A stretch of 64,000 nucleotides of DNA from UTCHB3 sp008363265 (GTDB lineage Bacteria; Bacteroidota; Ignavibacteria; Ignavibacteriales; Ignavibacteriaceae): the NCBI GenBank assembly GCA_045863055.1, contig BTUW01000022.1:16227-80226 (forward strand), written 5' to 3'. The stretch's first letter is position 1, and every line of letters starts with the position of its first letter. The position numbers and the translations under genes are program-made. The notes under the pieces are model-generated. The model made no database searches. It had not been told where the DNA came from and was given only the letters and a program-made list of their open reading frames with translations. Below are positions 26,819 to 35,284 of the stretch, one piece after another.

Positions 26819-27328
26819 ATGAAGAAACTTATACTTTTAAGACACGCGAAATCCGACTGGGACGATCCCTCGCTCCATGATCACGACAGGCCCCTGAACA
26901 GGAGGGGTGAGCGGGATGCGCCAGCGATGGGCAAACTGCTGAAAGGTCTTGGAATAATCCCTGATCTCATCGTTTCGAGTACGGCTTTAAGGGCAAAGAT
27001 GACCGCGGAAGCTGTTGCCACCGGTCTTGGGTATCATGCAGGAGGCATTCAATTCACGAGCGACCTCTATATGGCTTCAGCCGCAAAGATGCTCGAAGTG
27101 ACCCGTCTGCTCCCCGGAGAAAAAAACACGGTTTTCCTTGTATCCCACAACCCGGGAATAACTTACTTTCTGTCGATGATAACAGGGAACTACCAGACCG
27201 TGCCCGAGATGCCTACATGTGCTGTCGCCGTGCTCGAGCTGGAAGGCGAGTGGAGCGGATCGGCTCCCGGTGCGTTTATGCTGCGCTCATTTTTAACCCC
27301 GAAGAAAGACCTTAACACTCAGGGCTGA
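26819..27328 (+). CDS. SixA-like histidine phosphatase
   Basis: This 169-residue protein opens with LILLRHAKSDWDD, the RHG phosphatase motif in the SixA form, followed by DRPLNRRGERDAPAMG, VSSTALRAKMTAEAV and a second histidine in LVSHNPGI. SixA dephosphorylates phosphohistidine on HPt-type domains or phosphotransferase-system proteins; other small RHG enzymes act on metabolites. It starts 6 nt after the HD-PycTM gene and closes the operon. Confidence 0.87.
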   Translation: MKKLILLRHAKSDWDDPSLHDHDRPLNRRGERDAPAMGKLLKGLGIIPDLIVSSTALRAKMTAEAVATGLGYHAGGIQFTSDLYMASAAKMLEVTRLLPGEKNTVFLVSHNPGITYFLSMITGNYQTVPEMPTCAVAVLELEGEWSGSAPGAFMLRSFLTPKKDLNTQG

Positions 27329-27514
27329 AATGTGACGTATGTCTCATATAATGGGGTCTTGGGGTAAAAAAAATTTCATGATATTGTTTTTTAAAAAATA
27401 TTCTAATATTAGTACCTCTAATTTTTCAAATTTATCCGGCTAAACCAAAGTTCTGCTGCCGGATTATAATTTTCGTGCTATCGGGAAAAACAAATAAACC
27501 AGGCGGGGAGGCTT

Positions 27515-27811
27515 GTGTTTAATAAAAAAGAATCGAAGAGAGGCGAGCTGATCGTCGAGACTTCCAACGCGGAGGTAACGGCATATTTTATGAAACAGCT
27601 CACCGAATCAGGTTATCAAGTGAAAGAGAAATTTCACGCTACAGATGGACATTTGGTGGTTCTCAGCAATGGAGCACTTTGTTTTGTCTTTGCTCTAATC
27701 GATAAAACTGACCATGTCTTGCACCGCGTTTTCATCTGCGGGAACCCGCCCGGTTCCTGGGAATCTGGACAGAATCTGACCTGTTTCTTTGCAACTGATC
27801 CCGAAAACTGA
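27515..27811 (+). CDS. Hypothetical small protein
   Basis: This 98-residue frame starts at GTG 27515 close behind GGAGG (27507-27511), a short spacing. It has no signal peptide or membrane segment and I recognise no family. The first half (ETSNAEVTAYFMKQLTESGYQVKEKF) looks like a helix and strand unit. An A+T-rich 186-nt space upstream could hold its promoter, and a hairpin lies downstream. It could be a real single-domain protein, but evidence rests only on open frame, start site and context. Confidence 0.55.
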   Translation: MFNKKESKRGELIVETSNAEVTAYFMKQLTESGYQVKEKFHATDGHLVVLSNGALCFVFALIDKTDHVLHRVFICGNPPGSWESGQNLTCFFATDPEN

Positions 27812-27876
27812 TATTTTTTTTGGTGCGTGCCTCCGGGGCCCGCTCCTTGAATTTCCCCCTCACTAACCTAAACCTT

Positions 27877-27909
27877 GCCCGTTTGCTCTTCGGGGTGACG
27901 GGCTGTTTT
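27877..27909 (+). terminator. Candidate Rho-independent terminator
   Basis: GCCCGT (27877-27882) pairs with ACGGGC (27898-27903), followed by TGTTTTATTT. It lies between the small hypothetical gene and the GH13 gene. Confidence 0.5.
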
Positions 27910-28021
27910 ATTTACATCTGTTCCACTCATTTAAGCCCCTCTAAATTCCCTCCGGTCGTGTATTTTAAAAAATTCAAATTTTAATTTTTCCCCGGTCATT
28001 TAATAATCTCATGGAGGAATC

Positions 28022-30418
28022 GTGAAGTTAAAAGAAGTTGTGATTAGAGCACTGGTATTTGCTTTACTGATCGGAAGTTATGGCTACGCGCAGAAGATCA
28101 CGGATATCATTAAACCCTTAAGGCTCGTTTCAGGGCAAACGGGTGAGTTCATGATATCCGATATATATTACGCGAAAGATTACAAGGTGAAGTTCGGCGA
28201 GAACAAGAACCTGAAAGTGGAATACAACCAGAAGGACAGCATCCTAAAAGTTACCACCGCGAGTGACTTTGAGGGGATAACCCTTCTTCCGTTTGAATAC
28301 AATAAAACCACATATCAGATCCCGGTAGTAGCGGGCAAGCAGCGGTTTCACACTTTCAAGTATAAACCCCTTAAACCGTTCAAGCATCTCACTGTTATCG
28401 GACAGTTCAACGCGTGGAACAGGCAGTATGACCCAATGACCGACCCCGATGGTGACGGTGTTTACGAAATTGCCATACCGGTTGAGCCGGGCAGATACGA
28501 GTATAAATTCTTCGGTGACGGTCAGGAGATAGTCGACCCCTCGAACAAAGACTCCGTTCCGAATGGTATGGGGGCCTATAATTCGGTTATAATCATCGAA
28601 AAACCTTTCAAAAGCTCCGTTTTCCTCCATAATCTTGGAATGAAGGAGTCGAAATCATTCAATATTTACCATTTCATTTTTGAGAAGGACGGTCAGCCAC
28701 TCCCTGTTGAGATGGGTGATGTGTCGGCACTTCTTGATAATGAACTCCTGAAAGAGTCTGAGATCACCATTGAGAAGGGAATAATTAAAGTCACCCTCCC
28801 AAGAATGGGTATGAAAGGGACCAAACTTCTCCGGGTAGCGGTCACAAAAGAGGGACAGAAGAGCAATTGGCAGTATATCTTTCTTCAGGATGGCATGCCT
28901 GCCGGTGAAGGTAAATTTTCCTGGTACGATGGTATTATCTACTCAATAGTAACCGACAGGTTCAACGACGGCGACAAGTCGATCAACAAACCCGTAAAAC
29001 ACGACTCTGTTTTCACTCCTGCAAACTATCAGGGAGGCGACTTCCAGGGTATCATCAACAAACTGAATGACGGTTACTTCGAGAAACTGGGTATCAACAC
29101 GATCTGGATATCCCCCGTTAACGATAACCCCATAACCCCCTGGAGGGAATACCCCGCTCCAAACAGGTGGTACACGGGTTACCACGGCTACTGGCCGATA
29201 AGTGACACAAAAGTTGAAGAACAGTTCGGTTCGATGGCGAAACTTCGCGAACTCGTGAAGACAGCCCATAAAAAAGGGATCAAAGTGCTTCTCGACTTCG
29301 TTTCGCACCACGTCCATCAGGAACACCCATGGTTCAAGAAGCATCCCGACTGGTTCGGCACGCTCGATCTTCCCGATGGAAGAAAGAACCTCCGTCTTTG
29401 GGACGAGTTCCGTCTGACCACCTGGTTTGAGCCGTATATCCCTTCATTTGATTTTACAAAATCGAAAAAAGCCCTTGAAGCCGTGAGTGAAAACGCGATA
29501 TGGTGGCTTGAGCAGACCGGTGCCGACGGTTACAGGCACGACGCGGTAAAGCACGTACCGAATGAGTTCTGGCGGGTACTCACCGCGAAGATAAAGAAAC
29601 ACTTCGCGGGCAAGAGGGATATCGAGGTTTATCAGATCGGTGAGACATTCGGTGACTACGCGATGATCTCTTCATACGTGAACAACGGGCAGCTGAGCTC
29701 ACAGTTCAATTTCAATCTCTTCGATGTGGCTATCGTCGCTTTCCTGAACAAGGATGCTTCGATGGAACTGATCGCTACAGAACTTAAGAAGACCGAGGAA
29801 GTTTACGGACCACTCCACCTGATGGGTAACATCATGGACAGCCACGACAAGATCCGCTACATGGCTTACGCTGACGGCGATCTGGAGATAAACGATGGCC
29901 GTGCGGCAGAGATCGGCTGGAACAACCCTCCAAAAGTTGACGATCCGGCGAGTTACGACAAGCTAAAACTCTATTATGCTTACATGATGACGATCCCCGG
30001 ACTTCCCGTGGTTTATTACGGCTCCGAGTTCGGCATGACCGGCGCTTCCGACCCTGACAACAGACGCATGATGTACTTCGATGACAAACTCAACGAACTT
30101 GAAAAGAAAACAAAGGGTGAGGTTATTGAACTGATCAAACTCAGGAACCGGATATCAGCCCTCCGTTACGGTGACCTGTATCCCATTTACGCTTCAAAGA
30201 ATGTATTGGGATATATCAGATCCGACGTTCACGGAAGAGTTCTTGTGCTTCTCAACAAGTCGATGGAGGAGCAGTCGGTCGAGCTTGATCTGCCGAAGTT
30301 CTATGATACCGGTTATATCGAAAATCCGTTAACCAAAGAGAGGGTGATACCGCAGGCTGATCACTTAAGGCTCAAAATACCCCCTTCAGGCTACGAGATA
30401 TTCATACTTGGAAGATAA
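28022..30418 (+). CDS. Exported GH13 alpha-amylase-family enzyme with CBM48-like domain
   Basis: This 798-residue protein starts at GTG 28022 behind GGAGG and has a signal peptide (to YGYAQ). An E-set/CBM48-like glycogen-binding module is visible near 118-195 (VIGQFNAWN, DGDGVYEIAIPVEPGRYEYKF). The GH13 barrel runs from about 300: DRFNDGD, GGDFQGI, conserved region VLLDFVSHH, nucleophile D507 in GYRHDAVKH, acid/base E541 in IGETFG, and H608-D609 in DSHDK. It should hydrolyse or rearrange alpha-1,4-glucans in the periplasm or outside. It is followed after one base by glgX, so the pair probably forms an alpha-glucan-use operon. Confidence 0.9.
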   Translation: MKLKEVVIRALVFALLIGSYGYAQKITDIIKPLRLVSGQTGEFMISDIYYAKDYKVKFGENKNLKVEYNQKDSILKVTTASDFEGITLLPFEYNKTTYQIPVVAGKQRFHTFKYKPLKPFKHLTVIGQFNAWNRQYDPMTDPDGDGVYEIAIPVEPGRYEYKFFGDGQEIVDPSNKDSVPNGMGAYNSVIIIEKPFKSSVFLHNLGMKESKSFNIYHFIFEKDGQPLPVEMGDVSALLDNELLKESEITIEKGIIKVTLPRMGMKGTKLLRVAVTKEGQKSNWQYIFLQDGMPAGEGKFSWYDGIIYSIVTDRFNDGDKSINKPVKHDSVFTPANYQGGDFQGIINKLNDGYFEKLGINTIWISPVNDNPITPWREYPAPNRWYTGYHGYWPISDTKVEEQFGSMAKLRELVKTAHKKGIKVLLDFVSHHVHQEHPWFKKHPDWFGTLDLPDGRKNLRLWDEFRLTTWFEPYIPSFDFTKSKKALEAVSENAIWWLEQTGADGYRHDAVKHVPNEFWRVLTAKIKKHFAGKRDIEVYQIGETFGDYAMISSYVNNGQLSSQFNFNLFDVAIVAFLNKDASMELIATELKKTEEVYGPLHLMGNIMDSHDKIRYMAYADGDLEINDGRAAEIGWNNPPKVDDPASYDKLKLYYAYMMTIPGLPVVYYGSEFGMTGASDPDNRRMMYFDDKLNELEKKTKGEVIELIKLRNRISALRYGDLYPIYASKNVLGYIRSDVHGRVLVLLNKSMEEQSVELDLPKFYDTGYIENPLTKERVIPQADHLRLKIPPSGYEIFILGR

Positions 30419-30419
30419 A

Positions 30420-32489
30420 ATGCACAATCGAGTCCTTCCCGGAAAAAGTTTTCCATTGGGAGCAACAGTAACCCCCGACAAGTCGGGGGTTAACTTTTGT
30501 GTCTATTCCCGTAACGCCACCATGGTCGAGCTCCTTCTGTTCGATTCCCCTGAAGCGGAGCACCCTGCTGACATAATCAGGCTGAATATCCTGAACAACA
30601 GGTCATATTTTTACTGGCACTGTTTTGTGCAGGGGATCGGTCCCGGACAGGTTTATGCATACAGGGTTTACGGACCTTACAAGCCCGAACAGGGCCTCAA
30701 GTTCGATCCGGAGAAGGTGCTCGTCGACCCCTATTCGCGCCTCATAACCGATAACCTCTACAAAAGGGAGGCGGCGCGGAAGCCGGGGAGCAATCTCCAC
30801 TGCTCGATGCGGAGCGTGGTTGTGGACACCACCGATTATGACTGGGAAGGGGACGTGCCCCTGAATCTCGACCGTACGCGTACCGTTATCTACGAACTCC
30901 ATGTGAAAGGGTTCACCGCGAACCCGAACTCGGGAGTAAGCGAGGAGCACAGGGGGACATTCAGAGGGTTGATCGACAAGATACCGTATCTGAAAGACCT
31001 CGGTATCACTGCTGTTGAACTGTTGCCCATCCAGCAATTCGATCCTCACGACGTGAGACCGCCACTGGTGAACTACTGGGGCTACAATCCCTTCGCCTTC
31101 TTTGCACCGCACAGGGCTTACAGCTCCGATCAGTCACTTTTGGGGCCTGTGAACGAGTTCCGCGACATGGTTAAAGCATTCCATAAAGCGGGTATCGAGG
31201 TGATCCTCGATGTAGTGTTCAACCATACCGCCGAGGGGGATGAGACAGGACCCGTTCTCTCATACCGTGGATTCGAGAATAACGATTATTACATTTTCGA
31301 CGAGAACAACAGGTACCGTTACGCCAACTACACCGGTTGTGGCAACACACTGAACGCGAATCATTCTGTTGTAAAAAGGATGATCATCGATTCATTGAAA
31401 TACTGGGTATCCGAGATGCACGTCGATGGTTTCCGGTTCGATCTCGCCTCGGTCTTCTCCCGCGGGGCTGACGGAGAGCCGCTTGAGGACCCGCCGATCC
31501 TCTGGCAGATAGAGTCAGACCCTGTACTCGCCGGCACTAAACTTATAGCCGAAGCCTGGGATGCCGGTGGACTTTATCAGGTGGGGTCATTTGCCGGTTA
31601 CAAGTGGGCTGAGTGGAACGGCAAGTTCAGGGACGATGTGAGAAGATTTGCCCGGGGTGATAAAGGACTCGTTCCGACCATTGTCAGGAGGATCGCTGCC
31701 AGTCCCGATATCTACCCTGATCCCTTGCGGAACCCCGCCCGCGGGATAAATTTTGTGACCTGTCACGATGGTTTCACCCTGAACGATCTTGTCTCCTACA
31801 ACCTTAAGCATAATGAAGCGAACAGGGAAAACAACCGGGACGGGGCTAATGAAAATTTTTCGTGGAACTGCGGAGTCGAGGGCCCCACTTCTGATCATGC
31901 CATCGAAAAGCTCCGGAAGAAGATGATCAAGAACTTCCTCGTCTATCTTTTCACTTCGCAGGGAACCCCTCTGTTGCTTATGGGTGATGAGGTGCGGAAG
32001 ACACAACTCGGCAACAACAACGCCTACTGCCACGACAATGCAATGAACTGGTTCGACTGGTCACTCCTCCACAAGCATCACGATATTCACCACTTCGCAA
32101 AGAAACTGATCCATTTCACCCAATCACACCACATCTTCTCATGGTGTTCCCCCTGGATGAACGGGGGTAACTTTGGCGAGTCGATAATGGACCTTCACGG
32201 GATCGAGCCCTTCAAACCGGATCTCAGCGATCACTCACTCAGCATTGCTTACACTTTGAAGGATTTCTGGAACAATTCATACTACCATTTCATCATCAAC
32301 AGCTATTGGGCGCCGCTCGATTTTATGCTGCCTCATTATGCCAATATGGAGAGATGGGAAGTGGTGGTTGATACCGCTGAGGAGAGCCCGAAGGATTTTC
32401 ATCAGCCGGGGTCAGGTGTTTATGTAGAGGGAGTCAGATATCTTGCCCGGGAAAGAAGTTTCGTGATTCTTCATTCAGCAATGAAATAG
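30420..32489 (+). CDS. glgX: Glycogen debranching enzyme GlgX / isoamylase type
   Basis: From ATG 30420 this is 689 residues; the frame reaches TTG 30408 inside the previous gene, but the ATG follows GGAAGA and the previous stop. The N-terminal CBM48 region begins PGKSFPLGATVTPDKSGVNF. GH13 regions are DVVFNHTAEG, the nucleophile in DGFRFDLASV, the acid/base in LIAEAWDAGG and FVTCHDGFTL. The GFENNDYYIFDENNRY segment is typical of GlgX. It removes alpha-1,6 branches from glycogen or limit dextrins. No signal peptide is seen, so it is probably cytoplasmic, unlike its exported neighbour. Confidence 0.93.
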   Translation: MHNRVLPGKSFPLGATVTPDKSGVNFCVYSRNATMVELLLFDSPEAEHPADIIRLNILNNRSYFYWHCFVQGIGPGQVYAYRVYGPYKPEQGLKFDPEKVLVDPYSRLITDNLYKREAARKPGSNLHCSMRSVVVDTTDYDWEGDVPLNLDRTRTVIYELHVKGFTANPNSGVSEEHRGTFRGLIDKIPYLKDLGITAVELLPIQQFDPHDVRPPLVNYWGYNPFAFFAPHRAYSSDQSLLGPVNEFRDMVKAFHKAGIEVILDVVFNHTAEGDETGPVLSYRGFENNDYYIFDENNRYRYANYTGCGNTLNANHSVVKRMIIDSLKYWVSEMHVDGFRFDLASVFSRGADGEPLEDPPILWQIESDPVLAGTKLIAEAWDAGGLYQVGSFAGYKWAEWNGKFRDDVRRFARGDKGLVPTIVRRIAASPDIYPDPLRNPARGINFVTCHDGFTLNDLVSYNLKHNEANRENNRDGANENFSWNCGVEGPTSDHAIEKLRKKMIKNFLVYLFTSQGTPLLLMGDEVRKTQLGNNNAYCHDNAMNWFDWSLLHKHHDIHHFAKKLIHFTQSHHIFSWCSPWMNGGNFGESIMDLHGIEPFKPDLSDHSLSIAYTLKDFWNNSYYHFIINSYWAPLDFMLPHYANMERWEVVVDTAEESPKDFHQPGSGVYVEGVRYLARERSFVILHSAMK

Positions 32490-32497
32490 AATATCAC

Positions 32498-32517
32498 AAA
32501 ACCCCTTTCCACGGGGT
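32498..32517 (-). terminator. Candidate terminator for the minus-strand barrel gene
   Basis: On the minus strand, ACCCCGTGGAAAGGGGTTTTG forms a CCCC/GGGG stem with a short T run. It lies just past the stop of the gene at 32524-33231. Confidence 0.5.
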
Positions 32518-32523
32518 AAAGGT

Positions 32524-33231
32524 TTAGAAGTTCATCGAGTCGAATGTGAGGTTCACGCCGATCTGCGCGAAGAGCATGTCGGTTTTCGATCTTCTCGTAT
32601 TGTATTTTACCGTACCGTTGGTCGTGTTTACAACCACGTCACCTTCGGCGAGGTACTGGGCTGTTGAGCCGAAAAGATATCTCGCCTTTATATCAATCAT
32701 AACATTCGTACCCATCTCATTATAAACAGAGAACATTATCCCCGCGCCGCCGCCGTAGCTGAATGCCCAGTCGCTGAAATTCTCATCCGAAGCAACATCC
32801 AGATTGTTGGAAGCACTGCGGCTTTTCACCGAGGTCTGGGTCCAGATATATTTACCACCCGCCATCAGATCAAGATAAGGTTTGAAGAGGGGGCTTGGTG
32901 GGGCTATTCTGATCACAGCGTGTCCGGCAACGAAGTTGTTCTGTCTGTTCACATCCACTGTAAGGTCGGGGATGGTGTAGCTCCAGGGGGCTCTTCTGGT
33001 TTCATCGCCATAGTTCATGAAGATCAGGTTAAAACCCCAGTTAACCGGTGAACCGGCAACGGTCGGGAGGAGTAGTTCGCCGCCTATGCCGAGGCCTGTG
33101 CGGGAGACGTTATCTTTGAATTCACCCTGCGGGAATCCGAGGGCGAAGTTGATCCCGAGATTCTGGGCGAATGATGAAATTGTCATAACTGAAACAAAGA
33201 TCAAAGTAAGAATTGAGGTCTTTTTTATCAT
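32524..33231 (-). CDS. Outer-membrane beta-barrel protein
   Basis: This 235-residue protein has a signal peptide (MIKKTSILTLIFVSVMTISS, cut before QNLGI). The rest alternates strands and turns as in small OmpA/OmpW-like barrels: NLGINFALGFPQGEF, GIGGELLLPTV, WGFNLIFMNYGD, SYGGGAGIMFSVY and a last strand ending in phenylalanine (GVNLTFDSMNF). No peptidoglycan-binding tail is present. Function is not predictable. Confidence 0.75.
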   Translation of the reverse strand: MIKKTSILTLIFVSVMTISSFAQNLGINFALGFPQGEFKDNVSRTGLGIGGELLLPTVAGSPVNWGFNLIFMNYGDETRRAPWSYTIPDLTVDVNRQNNFVAGHAVIRIAPPSPLFKPYLDLMAGGKYIWTQTSVKSRSASNNLDVASDENFSDWAFSYGGGAGIMFSVYNEMGTNVMIDIKARYLFGSTAQYLAEGDVVVNTTNGTVKYNTRRSKTDMLFAQIGVNLTFDSMNF

Positions 33232-33311
33232 AGCTGATCCATAATTAGTATTAAATTAAAAAGCGAATATAATAAATTGAAAGGGTAGTTTTCAGAATTT
33301 GTGATGGTTTC

Positions 33312-33620
33312 ATGGGAAAAATAGTTTTAGAGTCAATATTGAGACTCGCGGTTGTGTTGATCGCGGTATTTTTTATACGAACGGCGATGCCCGATGATAA
33401 ATTTTGGCTGATCCTTACACTCTTCGCGGTCACCGGTGGAGTGATCCTCCCCGCGGTTTACTCATACCGTTCATTCTACCTTGAGAACAAGGAGGTGATC
33501 GAAAACTCAGTCTGTTCGAAGTGCCGCCACTTCGACCGCTCCGCCGTGCTCTGTAAAAAGTATGAAGAACACCCGAAGAAGGGGTATGTGCCGTGTGGGG
33601 GGAAGGAGGTTGAGTTTTAG
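33312..33620 (+). CDS. Small membrane protein with C-terminal Cys4 knuckle
   Basis: This 102-residue protein has two hydrophobic segments (about 8-23 and 31-52), then a soluble tail with CSKCRHF, LCKKYEEHP and VPCGG. The four cysteines could bind zinc or form an iron-sulphur site. I recognise no family. The stop codon runs directly into a tandem GTGGTTA repeat. Confidence 0.6.
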   Translation: MGKIVLESILRLAVVLIAVFFIRTAMPDDKFWLILTLFAVTGGVILPAVYSYRSFYLENKEVIENSVCSKCRHFDRSAVLCKKYEEHPKKGYVPCGGKEVEF

Positions 33621-33640
33621 TGGTTAGTGGTTAGTGGTTA
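33620..33640. repeat. Tandem 7-bp repeat (GTGGTTA x3)
   Basis: Three perfect copies of GTGGTTA begin at the last base of the upstream stop codon. It is of the same style as the 14-bp tandem repeat at 35227. Confidence 0.8.
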
Positions 33641-33736
33641 GAGGGATCGGTTGATCGAGGGAAACGGGAAACTGAATCAGATGTTAGACGGTTTTAATTA
33701 TATTGTGGTATTATTTTAACGATTTATTATTCAGCT

Positions 33737-35227
33737 ATGAGACTCTTCATGAAGATATCCGCGGTTACATTGGTGGTTGCTGCTGTGGTGACGGCAGTTT
33801 TTCTGACGACACAGCCTGTTCAACCACAGACGGTTTCCCTCAAGAACGCATTTCCGAACATAACGATCGCCAACGCGGTTGATCTTCAATCGCCGCTGGA
33901 TGAAACTAACAGGATATTCGTGGTTTCGCAGCAGGGGCGCATTTTTGTTTTTCCGAACAGACCTGACGCCTCAAATCCGAAGCTTTTTCTCGATCTTACA
34001 GACAGGGTGCTTTATGGAGGTGAACAGGGCTTGCTCGGGCTCGCGTTTCACCCGAATTATATTAAAAACGGTTATTTCTACGTGAATTACACCACGAGCA
34101 ATCCACGACGTACGATCATTTCAAGATTTCAGGTGTCAGCAACAAACGGTGACTCGGCTGTAAAAGCCACTGAAACGATCCTGCTCACATACAATCAGCC
34201 TTACTCGAACCACAACGGCGGACAGGTGGCGTTCGGTCCTGATGGTTATCTCTACATCGCGGCGGGTGACGGCGGTTCGGGCGGTGATCCCCAGAACAAC
34301 GGACAGAACAAGGCCGCACTTCTCGGCAAGATCTTAAGAATTGATGTCAACAACACTTCCGCCGGCAAGAACTACGCTATACCTCCCGATAACCCGTACG
34401 CCGGGAACACCCAAGGGTGGGCGGAAGAGATATACGCGCTCGGGATGCGCAATCCCTGGCGGTTCAGTTTCGATCCCGCAACGGGAAGATTGTGGGTCGC
34501 TGATGTCGGTCAAAACATGTGGGAAGAGATAAACATTGTTGAAAAGGGAGGAAACTACGGCTGGCGGATCATGGAGTCGTTCCACTGCTACAACCCATCC
34601 ACGGGATGTGACACAACGGGCCTGAAACTTCCGGTCTGGGAGTACGGCCACAACTCAACCGGCGGCTACTCGATCACCGGCGGATACGTTTACCGTGGAA
34701 ACAAGAACCCCCGGCTTTACGGCAAATATATCTACGGTGACTATGTCTCCAAGAGGATATGGGCCCTCTCATACACACCCGGACAGCCTGTTCAGAATGA
34801 AGTGCTGATCAACAATGCCGGCTTCTCGATAACATCCTTCGGTGAAGACAACTTCAGAAACCTCTATATAATCGATTATTCAGGCAAGATCTGGACATTC
34901 GATCCTCAGGTTGATGCGATCGACGCGATTCCTCAGTTCACCGGGGGAAACTTCGCGGTGCTTAAACAGAATTATCCCAATCCTTTCAACCCCTCAACCG
35001 CAGTTACCTTCGCCCTCGCGAAGGAAAGCACCGTAAAAGTTGAAGTTTACGATATTTTCGGATCATTGGTAAGCGAGATCGCGAAAGGATTTTACAAAAC
35101 GGGTGAGTTCATCTTCGGCTGGGAACCTGACGGTCTCTCATCAGGCACATACCTCATCAGAATGACCGCCACCGCCACCGATGGAGCAGTTCAGTCACAA
35201 ACGGTGAAGGCACTTTTCTTGAAATAG
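33737..35227 (+). CDS. Secreted PQQ-type sugar dehydrogenase-like propeller with T9SS sorting domain
   Basis: This 496-residue protein has an N-terminal signal or anchor segment (residues 5-25). The propeller matches the soluble glucose/sorbosone dehydrogenase family: GGEQGLLGLAFHPNYIKNG, NHNGGQVAFGPDGYLYIAAGDGG, ALGMRNPWRFSFDP, DVGQNMWEEINIVEKGGNYG and GGYVYRG. The family oxidises aldoses with PQQ, but many members are uncharacterised. The C-terminus (from about 412) is a T9SS sorting domain (KQNYPNPFNP). No PQQ biosynthesis gene is in the window, so cofactor use is uncertain. Confidence 0.85.
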   Translation: MRLFMKISAVTLVVAAVVTAVFLTTQPVQPQTVSLKNAFPNITIANAVDLQSPLDETNRIFVVSQQGRIFVFPNRPDASNPKLFLDLTDRVLYGGEQGLLGLAFHPNYIKNGYFYVNYTTSNPRRTIISRFQVSATNGDSAVKATETILLTYNQPYSNHNGGQVAFGPDGYLYIAAGDGGSGGDPQNNGQNKAALLGKILRIDVNNTSAGKNYAIPPDNPYAGNTQGWAEEIYALGMRNPWRFSFDPATGRLWVADVGQNMWEEINIVEKGGNYGWRIMESFHCYNPSTGCDTTGLKLPVWEYGHNSTGGYSITGGYVYRGNKNPRLYGKYIYGDYVSKRIWALSYTPGQPVQNEVLINNAGFSITSFGEDNFRNLYIIDYSGKIWTFDPQVDAIDAIPQFTGGNFAVLKQNYPNPFNPSTAVTFALAKESTVKVEVYDIFGSLVSEIAKGFYKTGEFIFGWEPDGLSSGTYLIRMTATATDGAVQSQTVKALFLK

Positions 35228-35254
35228 TGTAGAGTGTGGAGTGTAGAGTGTGGA
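35227..35254. repeat. Tandem 14-bp repeat (GTGTAGAGTGTGGA x2)
   Basis: Two perfect copies start at the last base of the dehydrogenase stop codon. A related tract in reverse orientation (CTCTACACTCCACACTCCAC) lies at 38337-38356, so the pair flanks the large minus-strand gene at 35285-38053. Confidence 0.8.
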
Positions 35255-35284
35255 GCACGCTGATACACACTTCCTTGCCCCTAA

